Part shown: one piece after another, positions 15,101-27,100 of the stretch
How the letters are laid out: every line of letters begins with the position of its first letter
How positions within the stretch are numbered: position 1 is the stretch's first letter
DNA from: Sphingopyxis sp. DBS4
GTDB lineage: Bacteria > Pseudomonadota > Alphaproteobacteria > Sphingomonadales > Sphingomonadaceae
NCBI RefSeq assembly: GCF_024628865.1
Contig: NZ_CP102385.1
Span: 1-64,000, forward strand
DNA length: 64,000 nucleotides
Direction of reading: 5' to 3'
Program-made: the position numbers and the translations under genes
Notes under the pieces: generated by a model
Told to the model about the DNA's origin: nothing
Databases searched by the model: none
What the model saw: only the letters and a program-made list of their open reading frames with translations

Positions 15101-18100
15101 GCGTCGAACTGGATGATGTCTGTGTCGCTCTCGCCATTGGTGTCGTAGATTCGGTCCTGCCCGAACCCTCGCGAGAAATGATAGACGTCGCTGCCGTAGC
15201 CGCCGTCGAGATAATCGTCTCCGGTCCCGCCAGTGAGGCTGTCGTCACCGTCATTGCCATAAAGGGAGTCGTTGCCGCCCAACCCGGTCAGGACGTCGCC
15301 GCCATTGCTCCCTTCCAAAGAATCGTCAAGCGCCGTGCCTGAAGGCTGGAGCGTCAGCCCATCGAACGGAAGCGCGCGATTCTGGAGATCGGCAAAGCTC
15401 CATTGGGTTCCGTCCGAAAAATGAACGTCAGCGGTGCCATAAAGCGATATCCGATCTTCCGTACCGGCGATCTTCAGCGTCAGGAGGCCGGGGTCGTTAT
15501 CGCCGCCCTGATACACGGTGACGTCGGCGGAATTGATGGTGGCGTCGAACTCGATACGGTGGACGCCAGTTCCATTGTCCGCATAGATAGTGTCCTGGCC
15601 GAACCCGGCACCAAAACGATAGATATTGCTGCCTTCACCACCGTCCAGATAATCGGTTCCCGTTCCGCCGATCAATATGTCGTCGCCGGCGCCCCCGACG
15701 AGATAATCGGAGCCGGCTCCGCCAGACAGGATATCGTTGCCAGACCCACCGTCGATGTCATCGTCGCTGCTTGTACCGACCAGATTATCGTCCGAGGCAA
15801 CTCCGACGATCACCTGCCCTGCCGCGGCTGAAGCCGCCGCGAGCAACTGGCTGTTCGTCCAGATCGTGCCATTGAAGAAGTGGACATCGGTCGGCGTGTA
15901 CATGTCTCCGGATAGCGCATTCAGCAGCGTGATGCGGTCTTCGGTGCCGTCGACCTTGAGGATCAGGCTCGTCCCATCAATGCTAACAACGACCGAAACG
16001 TCTGCAGCAATGATGGTCTCGTCGAATTCGATAATGCTACCGCTGGCGGGCGCCGAAGCCCCATAATCCCAGCTCTCGACCTCGTCCTGCCCAAAACCCG
16101 CCGAGAAGCGGAAGATATTCGAGCCCCCGTCACCAATAAGCCGGTCGTTGCCGGTCCCTCCGATCAATATGTCATCGCCGTCGCCGCCCCGCAGCCAATC
16201 GTCGCCAGCGCCGCCGCTCAGAAGCTCATTACCTTCAAAGCCGCTCAACCGATCGTCGAACGCGGTACCCGTCACATGGTTGCTGTCTTCGCTGTTCGGC
16301 CCGAATATCTGCCTGCCCGGCGCGGTGACGGCCATGGTCTGCAGGTCGCTTCCGGTCCAGATCGTCCCGTCGGCAAACCGCACGCTCGGCGGGCGATTGG
16401 TCGTGGTGCCATCGCCGACATATTGAAGCGTCAGCCGGTCCTCGCTGCCCGCGACGCGCAGCACGAGATGGCGCCCGTCGACGGACCATTCGGCGGTGAC
16501 GTCCGCAACCGCGATCGTCGAATCAAAGACGATTTCGTCCTGATCCTGGGCCCCGCCATAATTTGAGATCGCATCCTGACCGAAGCCGGCGCCGAAGCGA
16601 TATTCGTCGTCGCCCAATCCACCCGCCAGAAGGTCATTGCCCGCGCCGCCGATCAATATGTCGTCGCCGGCCCCGCCCTCAATGCTGTCGTTGCCGCCGC
16701 CGCCCGACAGAATGTCGTCTCCGCCAAGGCCATGCAGAATATCGTCGTGCGAAGTCCCGGTCAGACTGTCGTTTATTGCGTCGCCGACAGTGGGAGTCGG
16801 CGTTCCATCGACGGCCAAGTCTCGGACATCGTCGATGGTCCAGACCGTTCCATCGGCGAATTGGACTTCCTTGATGCCGGTGTCGATCTGACCATTTGTA
16901 ATATAGACGAAATCTTCGGTTCCAAGGATCCGCAAGCCGAGATCGGATTCGTACAGGCGTTCGACCCGGATATCCGTCGCGGCGATACCGGCGCCGAATT
17001 CGAGAATGTCATTGTCCCCATTCCCGTCGGCACGCGAGGATTCCGAAATTTCATCCCGACCGTCGCCGCGCGCGAAGCGATAGATATCGTTGCCGAAACC
17101 GCCGTCGAGCCGATCATTGCCCGTACCGCCTGCAAGGATATCGTCGCCTCCGCCGCCCGCGAGGCTATCATTGCCGCCACCTCCAAGCAGGATGTCGCCG
17201 TAATCGCCGCCAAAGATGCTATCGTCGCCCGCGCTGCCCTGGATCGTGCTGCCCGCACCGACCGGCGACGTCGCCATGGCTTCGAGATCCAGCGTCGACC
17301 ATATCGTTCCATCGGCGAACCGCACTTCAGCAATATATTGGATATCGCTCAGGCGAATGCGGTCTTCGGTTCCGTCAATGGCGAGATAATAACCATCGTC
17401 CGCTATAACGACGCGGACATCGCTGGTCGCGATCGTATTATCGAACTCGATGACGTTGGCGCCTGCCGGAAAATCGGGGATGGACTGTTCCTCGATCCAG
17501 TCCTGGCCGAAGCCGGCGGAGAAACGATAGATATCGTCGCCCAGTCCGCCCCGCAGCATGTCGTTGCCGCTGCCACCCACGAGCACATCGTCGCCGCTGC
17601 CGCCTTCGAGGTTGTCGTTGCCGGCGCCTCCAAAGAGCTCATCGTCAAGTTCCCCGCCGGAAAGGGAGTCGTCGCCGGCCCCTCCTGTAAGAATATCCTC
17701 GACCGCGCCGTTGCTGGTCGACAATTCGGCGCCGTTGATGCCGCCGGGCCGCTCGACCGCCCGGCTGACCATGTCAGCGTAATTCCAGGTCGTCCCGTCC
17801 GCAAAACGGATTTCGTCGACCATGGTTTCGGCGGTGTACGTGCGATAGGCCTCGTGGATCGTGATTCGATCACTCGATCCCGCGATACGGACGATAAGCG
17901 GCCTGTCACCGCCGTGATTCTCCGCCTCACCCAACTCAATAATAACGTCAGAAACCGAGACCGTCGCATCGAACTCGATTATGTTTGATCCGCCACTCGT
18001 CTCGTAAATCCCGTCCTGACCGAAGCCCGATGAGAAACGGTAAACATCGTCGCCTGCGCCGCCGGACAGCGAGTCATTTCCCGAGCCGCCGACCAGCGTG

Positions 18101-21100
18101 TCCGCACCGCTCGTGCCGATAATCTCGTCGTTGCCTGCTCCGCCGAAAAGATTGCCCGAATTGACCGGCGTGAGACGGTCATCGCCAACCCCGCCCACCA
18201 GGTCCGTTGTACTGGCATCGCCGTCCAGCGTGATTCCTGCGGCCGAGATTATCCGGGCGAGCAGATCAGCATGCGACCAGGTCGCCGCCACCGCGCCGCC
18301 GGAATCTAGGAAACGCACTTCTTCAATGCGATACGCGCCGCCCGAAACGGTTCCCGCGAGCCGGATCCGGTCTTCGGTCCCGCTGATCTTCAGAACAAGA
18401 TCATCGCCCGCCTGGTACACCTCGATGTCACCCGGCGCCACTGTCGCGTCGAACTCGATCGCGTCGGTGCCGCTTCCCGACGACCCCTCGTTGACGACAT
18501 CCTGCCCATCACCGCGGCTGAACCGATAGACATCATTTCCGGCATTGCCCGCGAGCAGGTCATTGCCGGTGCCACCGACGAGAATGTCATTTTCGCCGCC
18601 CGCGGTAAGCTGGTCATTACCGCCGCCGCCGACAAGCGTGCTCGCACCGCTGCCATCGGACAATATGTCGTCGCCGTCGCCGCCCACCAGCAGCGCGGCT
18701 GCGACGTCGACATATGTCTTCGTGCTGCCGTCGGCGAAGCGATATTCCTCGATCCGCCGGTTGCCGTCCGTGCCATTCAGGACGGTGATGCGATCGTCGG
18801 TCCCGGCTATCCCGATCACAAGATTGCTGCCCGACACGCTGAAGCGCAGCATGTCCCACGTGATGCCGACACCGAAAGCCACGGCATCATAGCCGCCCGA
18901 CGAGACGACATAGTTGGGATGCTGGTCCTGGATTGTGTCCTGCCCATCCCCGAGCGCAAACATATAGACGTCGTTGCCGGTATTGCCGACCAGCGTATCG
19001 TCACCCGTGCCACCGCTCAGAATGTCGTCGCCCGCATTTCCGGTGAGGACATCATTGCCGGCACCGCCAGTCAGATTGCCGGCCTCTGGCCCATCGGTGA
19101 GGATGTCATCGCCCGACCCGCCTGTCGTCAGGATCGCTGCGATGTCCGCATAGAGCCTGGTGCTGCCATCGGCGAAGCGATATTCCTCGATCCGCCGGTT
19201 GGTATCGACAGCACCGTTCAGGATCGTAATGCTGTCGTTCGTGTCGGCGACGCGAATGAGAAGATCGCTTCCCACGACACTGAAGCGCAAATCCTCCCAG
19301 ACGATTCCCGGGCCGAAAGCGATCGCATCATATCCGCCGGAAGATACGGAAAAATTCGGGTGCTGATCCTGAACCGTGTCATGGCCCCCGCCGAGGGCGA
19401 ATTCATACACGTCATTACCGGTATCGCCGATCAGCGTGTCGTCGCCCGGCCCGCCAATCAGGGTATCATTTCCGGCATTGCCCCTCAGCGTGTCATTGCC
19501 GAAGCCGCCGGTCAGTGTGTCATTGCCGCCATCGCCCGCAAGATTCTGGTCCAGCGCCCTTAGGAAGGGCGCGCCACCGAAATTACCCGCCGTCAGGGAA
19601 GCGAGCGCGACATTCTTCAACCGGTATAGCGGCCTCGCGGCAGCAAGCTCGGTCGTCCCGGCGTCGGCGAACCAGATGATCGTGTCGGCTCCGTCCTGCT
19701 GCGCCACGACGTTGCCGGCGAGACCCTCGGCGATACGGATGTCGAGCACATCGCCTTCGTCGCCGACTTCGAAGCTTTCCACGACCGCTGCGGCCGCCTG
19801 ATCGGCCCTTGCGGACACAAAATTGCGATAGATGTCGCGCCCGCTCGTTCCGGCAAAGCTCTGCGGCGCCAGCCTCGGGTCGATCGCATTCTCGGTCCCG
19901 CTGCTCCCGCCGCCGCTTCCCGGCTGGAAGACCGGATCGCCGAAGGGGTCAGCACCGGGCACGACGGGATGGAGCAGATGTTCGGCGGCGGCGGCCGAAA
20001 CGATATGCGCCGCAAGGTCGCTTGCGGTCCAGACCGTCCCGCCCGCAAATTCGATACGGTCGATCGGGGGGACACCCGCGCTCGCCTGTCCCCGAAGCGT
20101 GATCGAATCGTCCGACCCGACGAGGCGCAACAACACATCGCCGCCGACCACCGTCGCGACCAGATCGGCAGGCGCGATTCCCGCGCCCAAGCGCAGGATA
20201 TCGAAAGAGTCCGCGGCGGCGACCTCGGTGATGACATCGCGGCCATCGCCGCGGCCGAAGACATAGATGCTGTCGCCGATGCCACCAGCGAGCTGATCGT
20301 CGCCCGCACCGCCCGCAAAGGTGGCAGCGATATCGAGGCTCGATCCGAAATCGATGACATCGTCGCCGGCGCTGCCCGTCGCGGCGTGCGCGTGGATATC
20401 GGCGAGCGACCAGGTGGTGCCGTTCGCGAAAGCGAACGCTTCGATGCCATAATCCTTGCCCGTGCCGGCGGCAGCAAAGAAGTTGCGAATGGTGATCCGG
20501 TCGTCGGTGCCGGCGATCCCTACGACGAGATCGATAGGGCCGGTCGATAGGAAAACAATGTCGGCCGGCACGATACCGGCGCCGAAACGCAGCCTGTCGA
20601 TCGCGCCCGGGTTGGTGTCCTCGAGGTCGAGAATGACATCCTGCCCGTCGCCGCGCTCGAAATAATAGGTATCGGCCCCGCTGCCGCCTTCCAGCAGGTC
20701 GTTGCTCTTGCCGCCGGTGATGAGGTCGCTGCCACGCCCGGTTTCGATATGATCGTTGCCGAGGCCGCCATAGACCTCAACGCTTGTGCCCGCCGCGTCC
20801 GCCGGGATGATGATATGATCGTCGCCATCGCTCTGCGGGATCGCAAGCGCAACGGCGGTAAGCGTGCGCTGACGTCCGTCCGCGAACTTCAGCAATCCCA
20901 CGACGCCGTCGACATCCCCGACGGGGTCGACGAGCGTCAGCCTGTCGTCACCGCCCGCGATGGTCAGAATGATGTTGCCATCGGCATCGCGGCGCGCTGC
21001 CACATCTTCGAGAGCGATGCCCGCGCCGAACTCGATGGTCGCGAGGCCATCGAAGCCTGCGCTGCTTTCGATGCGATCATGACCATCGCCCCGCGAGAAA

Positions 21101-24100
21101 CGAATGACGTCATTGCCGCCGTTGCCCGAGATGACATCGTCACCCGCCCCGCCGATGAAAATTTCGGCCGCGCTGATGCCCACCAGATGGTCGCCGCCGT
21201 CGGTGCCTGTCCCGCGCCATGTGGCCGCAAGCTCGGCGAGGGACACGCTCGTACCGTCATCGAAGAGAATGCGGTCGACCGCGTGCGTGAGGACATTGTT
21301 CGACACGCCGTGGCGCAGGGTGATGCGGTCGGCACCGTCTCCGAAAACGAGCTCGGTCTCGCCCATGTCGGGCGTGAAGCGCACCGTCATGTCGGCGCGC
21401 GCATAGCCCTTGATCCGAACGATATCGTCGGCGCCGTTTGCATCCTCGACAACATCGCTGCCATCGCCGCGGCTAAAAACATAGGTGTCGTTTCCGGCCC
21501 CGCCGTTCAGATAGTCTCGGCCAATACCGCCGGTAAGCGTCTCGCCCCGGCTCGACCCGAAGATGCTGTCGTCACCGCTGCTCGCCTGGTCATCGACAAG
21601 ACGCTGGAAGAGGGCTGACGGGTCTAGCGATTGTCCATCGGCGAAGACGAGGGTCGGCACCGCACCCCCAAGCATCGCATCGACAAGAATGATCTCATCG
21701 CCCGTTTGCGGAAAGAATATCGACAGATCGTTGCTGCCGCGCGCGACGGGCCGAATAACGGCATTCGCCGCGCCGAAGTCGGCAAACTCGATGACTGCGC
21801 TCACAACGCCGGCAGGCATGACGACGCGATCGATGCCGTCACCGGCGTTGATCGTGATCGTGCTGCCCTCGGCCATCGTCACGCGGTCATGGTCGCGTCC
21901 GGGGATCACCGCCTGGGTAACGTCGAGTTCGCGCAGGTCGATGATGTCCTGACCGCTGTTCGCCTGCCCATCCAGTATGATGCTGCGGACCTCGGCGAGA
22001 CTGAGCGTCTCACCATCGGCGAAAACGAAGGATTCGACGGGATTGGTCTTGTAGCCGCCGAGAATGACGAGCTTGTCGGTCCCCGTCTGGAGCGTAATGA
22101 CCAGATCGCCATCAACGTTGCTGAAACGGATGTCGCTGGACGTGATGCCCGCACCGAAGACAATGCGATCGATGCCGCCGGTATCGGAGACGCTGTCAAG
22201 ACCATCGCCAATTCCGAACTTGTACGTATCGTTGCCGGTCCCACCGGCGAGCGAGTCCGAACCCGCTCCGCCCGACAGTGTATCGTCCCGGCCGTTGAAG
22301 CCAACGATCGCCTCATCGGCGTCGCCGCCGATCAGCATCCGGTCGATCAAATCATCGCGGGTGAGCACGCTCCCGTCGGCGAAATGATATTCCTCGATGC
22401 TGGTGTTGCCGAGACCGCCGACGATACGGACGACATCGGCGCCATTGCCGAGATCGATGATCATGTCGTTGCCGCTGCGGGTGACGATCAAATCCTCGGC
22501 ATGGACCGACGCCCCGAAGACGATGCGATCGATGGCGCCCGGACGGTCGGCCTTCTCGATGATCGTGTCGAAATCATAGCCCGCCGAGAAAGCGTAGGTG
22601 TCGCCGGCGTTGCCGCCTTTCAGCGTATCGTCGCCCTGGCGCCCGTCGAGCGTGTTGGGGACGTCGATCAGCAGCTCGCTGACCTCGATGACATTGTCAC
22701 CGTGATTGCCGCCCTCGATCTGCAGTTCCTGCTCGATGTCGGCCGCGGTCAGCACCGTACCGTCGGCAAAGCGGAAAATCTCGATTGCTTCGTCGATGCT
22801 GCGGAACTGGCCCCGGATGCGCAGCGAGCTGTCGGGCCGTCCGGTTATCGTGATGAGGAGGTCGTCGCCGGACTTGGTGAACACGACATTGCGATCGCCC
22901 TGGAAGCGGATGTCCGCCCCGAACTGGACGACGTCATTGACGGGAACCGACATCCCCTGCCGGTCGCTCCATCGCGCCCGCTTACGCTTGTCGGTAATGG
23001 CGTCATGGCCATAGCCGACATCCAAGATATAGGTGTCACCGCCGTCACCGCCGATGAGTTCGTCATCGCCGCCGCGCCCGTCGATGATCTCGCCGAAGTC
23101 GGATCCCATAAGCACATCGTTGCCGCTGGTCGCACCGCCAGTGAAACGGTCGACCGCGATATCCTCGGGATTGAGGTCGGTGAAGGAGACCTGCCGGTCG
23201 GCGAAGACGAAGAGCTCGACGGCGGCATGCTGCCCGCCATCGCGGATATATTGGCCCTCGACGATCAGCTTCTCGCCTGTAGCGGTGATCGTGAAGACGA
23301 GATCGAGCGCAGTACGCGTAACCGTGACGTCGGCGAAATTCAGCCCCGAGAAGATGACCCGATCCGAGCCCTCTTCATCATAGATGGTGTCGTTGCCGCT
23401 GCCGGCCCCGAAATAATAGGTGTCGTTGCCCGAAAGACCTTCGAGGCGATCGTCGCCTGCACCAGCATAGAAGACATCCGCGATGCCTTCGAAGCCATAG
23501 ATTGTGTCGTTGCCCGCGGTCTGTGCAATATCGACATAATGCTGAAGGAGCTTGAGATAGCTCCACGTCGTCCCGTCGCCGAACTCGATATTCTCGAGTA
23601 CATTGACATAACCGAGAATCGGCACTTCTTCGAGAAAGTCGACGAGTGTGACCTGGTCGTCGGTGCCCTTGACCCGAAGCGTCAGCGTGTCGCTCTTGCC
23701 GGTTCGCAGATAGTCGAGATCGGTCCAGCGGATGTCGTCGACAAATTTCAGGCGGTCATGCTGCGGCGGATCGAAGAGGCCGCGCTTCGGGCCGTTATCC
23801 TCGATCACATCATGGCCGTAATTACGGCCAAAAATGTAGGTATCGTCGCCCTGGTCGCCGCTCAGATAGTCGTCGCCGGCCCCGCCATCGAGCGTGTTGT
23901 CGTTGAGGAAGCCATAGATCGCATCGTCGCCTGCCGTCTTGGCATTGGCCAGCACGCGCTCCGCAACTTGCGTGAATTCGAGACTTGTCCCGTCGTCGAA
24001 GATGAAGCGCTCGATCAGGTTGGGCGAGACATAATCTAAGCCTTCGCTGCTGCCGAGCACATCGCCGAACAGCCCAAGGCCAAGTGAGATGCCGCCGAAA

Positions 24101-27100
24101 TAATCCTCGATATCGATCGCATCGCCGGTCGGATTGCCCTGCTTGTCGAGAATCGTGATGTAGAGCGTCGTGCCTTGACCATCGCGCCGCAGGACGAGAT
24201 CGTCGGCGGTGATGTCGCCGCGGAAGGTGAGGAAGTCGAGGCCGGCCTTCACCGGTCCGAAGGAAAAGCCTCCGCGTTCACTGATGACGTCATGGCCATC
24301 GCCGCGCTGGAAGACGTAGATGTCGCCGCCGAGGCCGCCGGTGAGGACATCATTGCCCTTGCCGCCCCAGAGGACATCGCCCGAGCCCGATCCGGCATAG
24401 ACATCGCCGGTGTCGCGCGGGTCGGCGACCTGCAGCGCCATGCGGAAGCGGTCCCAGACGACACCGTCCGAAAAGACGATCTGGTTGACCCCGCTCTCCA
24501 TCTGCTTGCCGTTCGAGAGATAGGGATTGAGCTCGCCGAGGAACTGGTCGGTCAGCCGGACCGTGTTGAGGATGTTGCCCGCGTCGTCGCGTATCTGGAG
24601 GATGAGGTCTTCGCCGTCGCGAACCGCCTTCACATGCGTGGAATCGACGGCCGTGAAGCGCAGTTCGTCATCGCCGCCGGTGTCCTGTTCGTGGATGACG
24701 TCGTTGCCGCTATTCGCGCCGACAAAATAGAAATCCGCGCCATTGCCGCCGACGAGCGTCTGGTCGCCCGCGGTCATGTAGAAATAATCGGTGCCGCTCG
24801 TCCCGCCGACCGTCAGCGCATTGGCCGCATGCGTGATGATCCGCTCTTCATTGACCGAGAGCGCATGCGCGACACCGCGAATGTCGAGACCCGTTCCCTC
24901 GCCCGTGGCAGGATCGAAGGTCCAGCCGCGCGCCTCGAAGGCGGGGATCAGCATCTGCATGATGAACGCCTGATCGACCCCGACCGCGCCGCCGAACAGA
25001 TTCCCCGCGCCCGTCGGGGCATAATCGGGATAGACCTGCCAGAGGATCTCGTTCCAGTCGGTCAGATAGTCGAGCACCGCGTCATTGGCGTTGGAGGCAG
25101 GCGCATGTTCGAAGATCGCCTCGAACATCGGAGCGAGCTGGCGGTTCGTCGTCGGCGTGTAGACGTCGCGCGCAGCGTCATAGGACAGCCCGCGCGCATA
25201 GTCCTTGAGCCCGCCCTGCAGCGCCATGCGCACCGCGAAACGGCGCGAGGTCACGATATATTGCTCCATCACCGGCTGGAGCATTGCGATCATCGTTTTG
25301 ACGTCGCTTTCATAGGTCATCGCCTGCGCGGTCGTGCCGTCCGAATAGGTGACCATTACGGGCTGGCCGTGTGCATCGACCTCGGCGACATAGCGGCCCG
25401 CGCCGCGCACGCCGTTGACGCTGTAGGCAAGCTGGCCGGTGACATTGTTATAGGTCGCGGTCAGCATCTCGGGACGGAAGTCGATCCCGCCCATGCTCGT
25501 CGCGAAATGGAACTGCGCCGGGGTCAGCAACTCGACGCGATAGGTGGAATCGTCGGTCGAATTGACCTCGTCCAGCGTCGCGAGATCGACCGCATAGTTG
25601 CGCAGGTTGAATTCGAAGGCCGAGCCACTCTTAGCCTGCAATTGCAGCGCCCGGTCGAGGTTACGTGCCCAGACATAGAAGCTGCCGTCATTGTCGGTGA
25701 CCTGGACTGTATAGTCCTTCACCTCGCCATTGATGAAATAGACCCCCATCGTCTCGACGGGAAGGTTAGCGAGCGGGTTCGACTGGATATCCTCGCGCCG
25801 CCACTCGGTGCCCGCGGCGTGACCCAGCGCCATGATGTCGGCAACGGTCGCATAGACGGTGCCGGAATCCGACGCGAGTTTCCACGTCCCGTCGCTCTGC
25901 CGGATACCATAGTCGAGAATGACCGCCCGGCCCTCCACGACCCGGACCAGATAGGGCGCCTCGTCACGCGTCGGCATCTCCGCCGCGCCGCGATCGGACG
26001 GACTCCACCCCTGTTCGAGCGTCCAGCCCGCTTCGAGAGCGCCGCCGTTCCACGGCTTGTGCTCGAGGAGCGCGCCATCACTGCCCAGCCGCACCGCGAC
26101 CAGCTCGCGGCTGGTCTCGAGCGTCATCCCCCACGCCCCCAGCACATCGCCCGCCTGCGCGACGAGCGTGCGCAGATCGGACGCAGTCATAGCGGCGGCG
26201 GTGCCCTGCGCCAGCTGCGCGAAACCAGCATCGTTCGCAGCGGCGATGGCGAGATCTGTGATCGTCCCCATGCCCTTGGAATTCAGCGTCGTGGCGGATT
26301 GCCACGGCGCGCCGCCCGATTCCCCGGCATATTTGGCATCGGTAGGATTGGTCGTAAAAATCGCTTCGTACATTGCGGACACACGGCCGCTGTCGAAAGT
26401 CACGCTACCATATGAAAGCAGCGCCGCGCCGCGTTCGGCGGGTGCATTCAGCGGCGTTGTCGAAAGATTGAGCTCGACGATGCCCAAGGCGTCGAGACCA
26501 AGCAGCTCACCGCTGTCCGTCTCGCCGTCATGATCCTTGTCTTGCCAGATCTTGAGTTCGGACCAGATCAGATCGGCGGCGGTGATCTTGCCGTCATGGT
26601 TACTGTCGTAAGCGGCCAGTTCGGCATAACCGCCCTCGGTCGCACTGCCGAACATCTCCGAGATGTCATCGATCCGGCCATTTGCGTTGCCATCGAGGAC
26701 GAGGAACCCATCGTCGCCCTTGAGCCAGCCGGTTTTCTCGCGGAAGAAATCGCCGTTGAGGTCGAAATAGGCGATCGAGTCTCCGGTGGCGATCGTCTCC
26801 AGCCCATCGCCGTCGAGGTCGATGACCAGCGGATCGCCGTCCGGCGCCCACAGGTTGGCCTTGGCTGCAATCCCGGCCTGCAAAGCCAGATAGGAAACAG
26901 TATAGGCCGTAACCTCCGCCATCAGCAGCGCCATTCGGCTCTGAGCGATGGGCACGCCCATAAGCGCGGGCGCTATCGCCGAAATGAGAGCGAGCGGGCT
27001 GACATCCTCGAACGAAAGACCGAGTTCGCCGGGCCTGGAGAAATACCGGTCAGGATTGTCGTTGCCGCCACCGCGGTCATAGTCGACGATGCGCATGTAG

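Noticed and set aside
9190..24850. CRISPR-like or minisatellite array
   Set aside because: The periodicity is at protein level (9-residue and about 150-residue units) with variable DNA; there are no identical spaced repeats.
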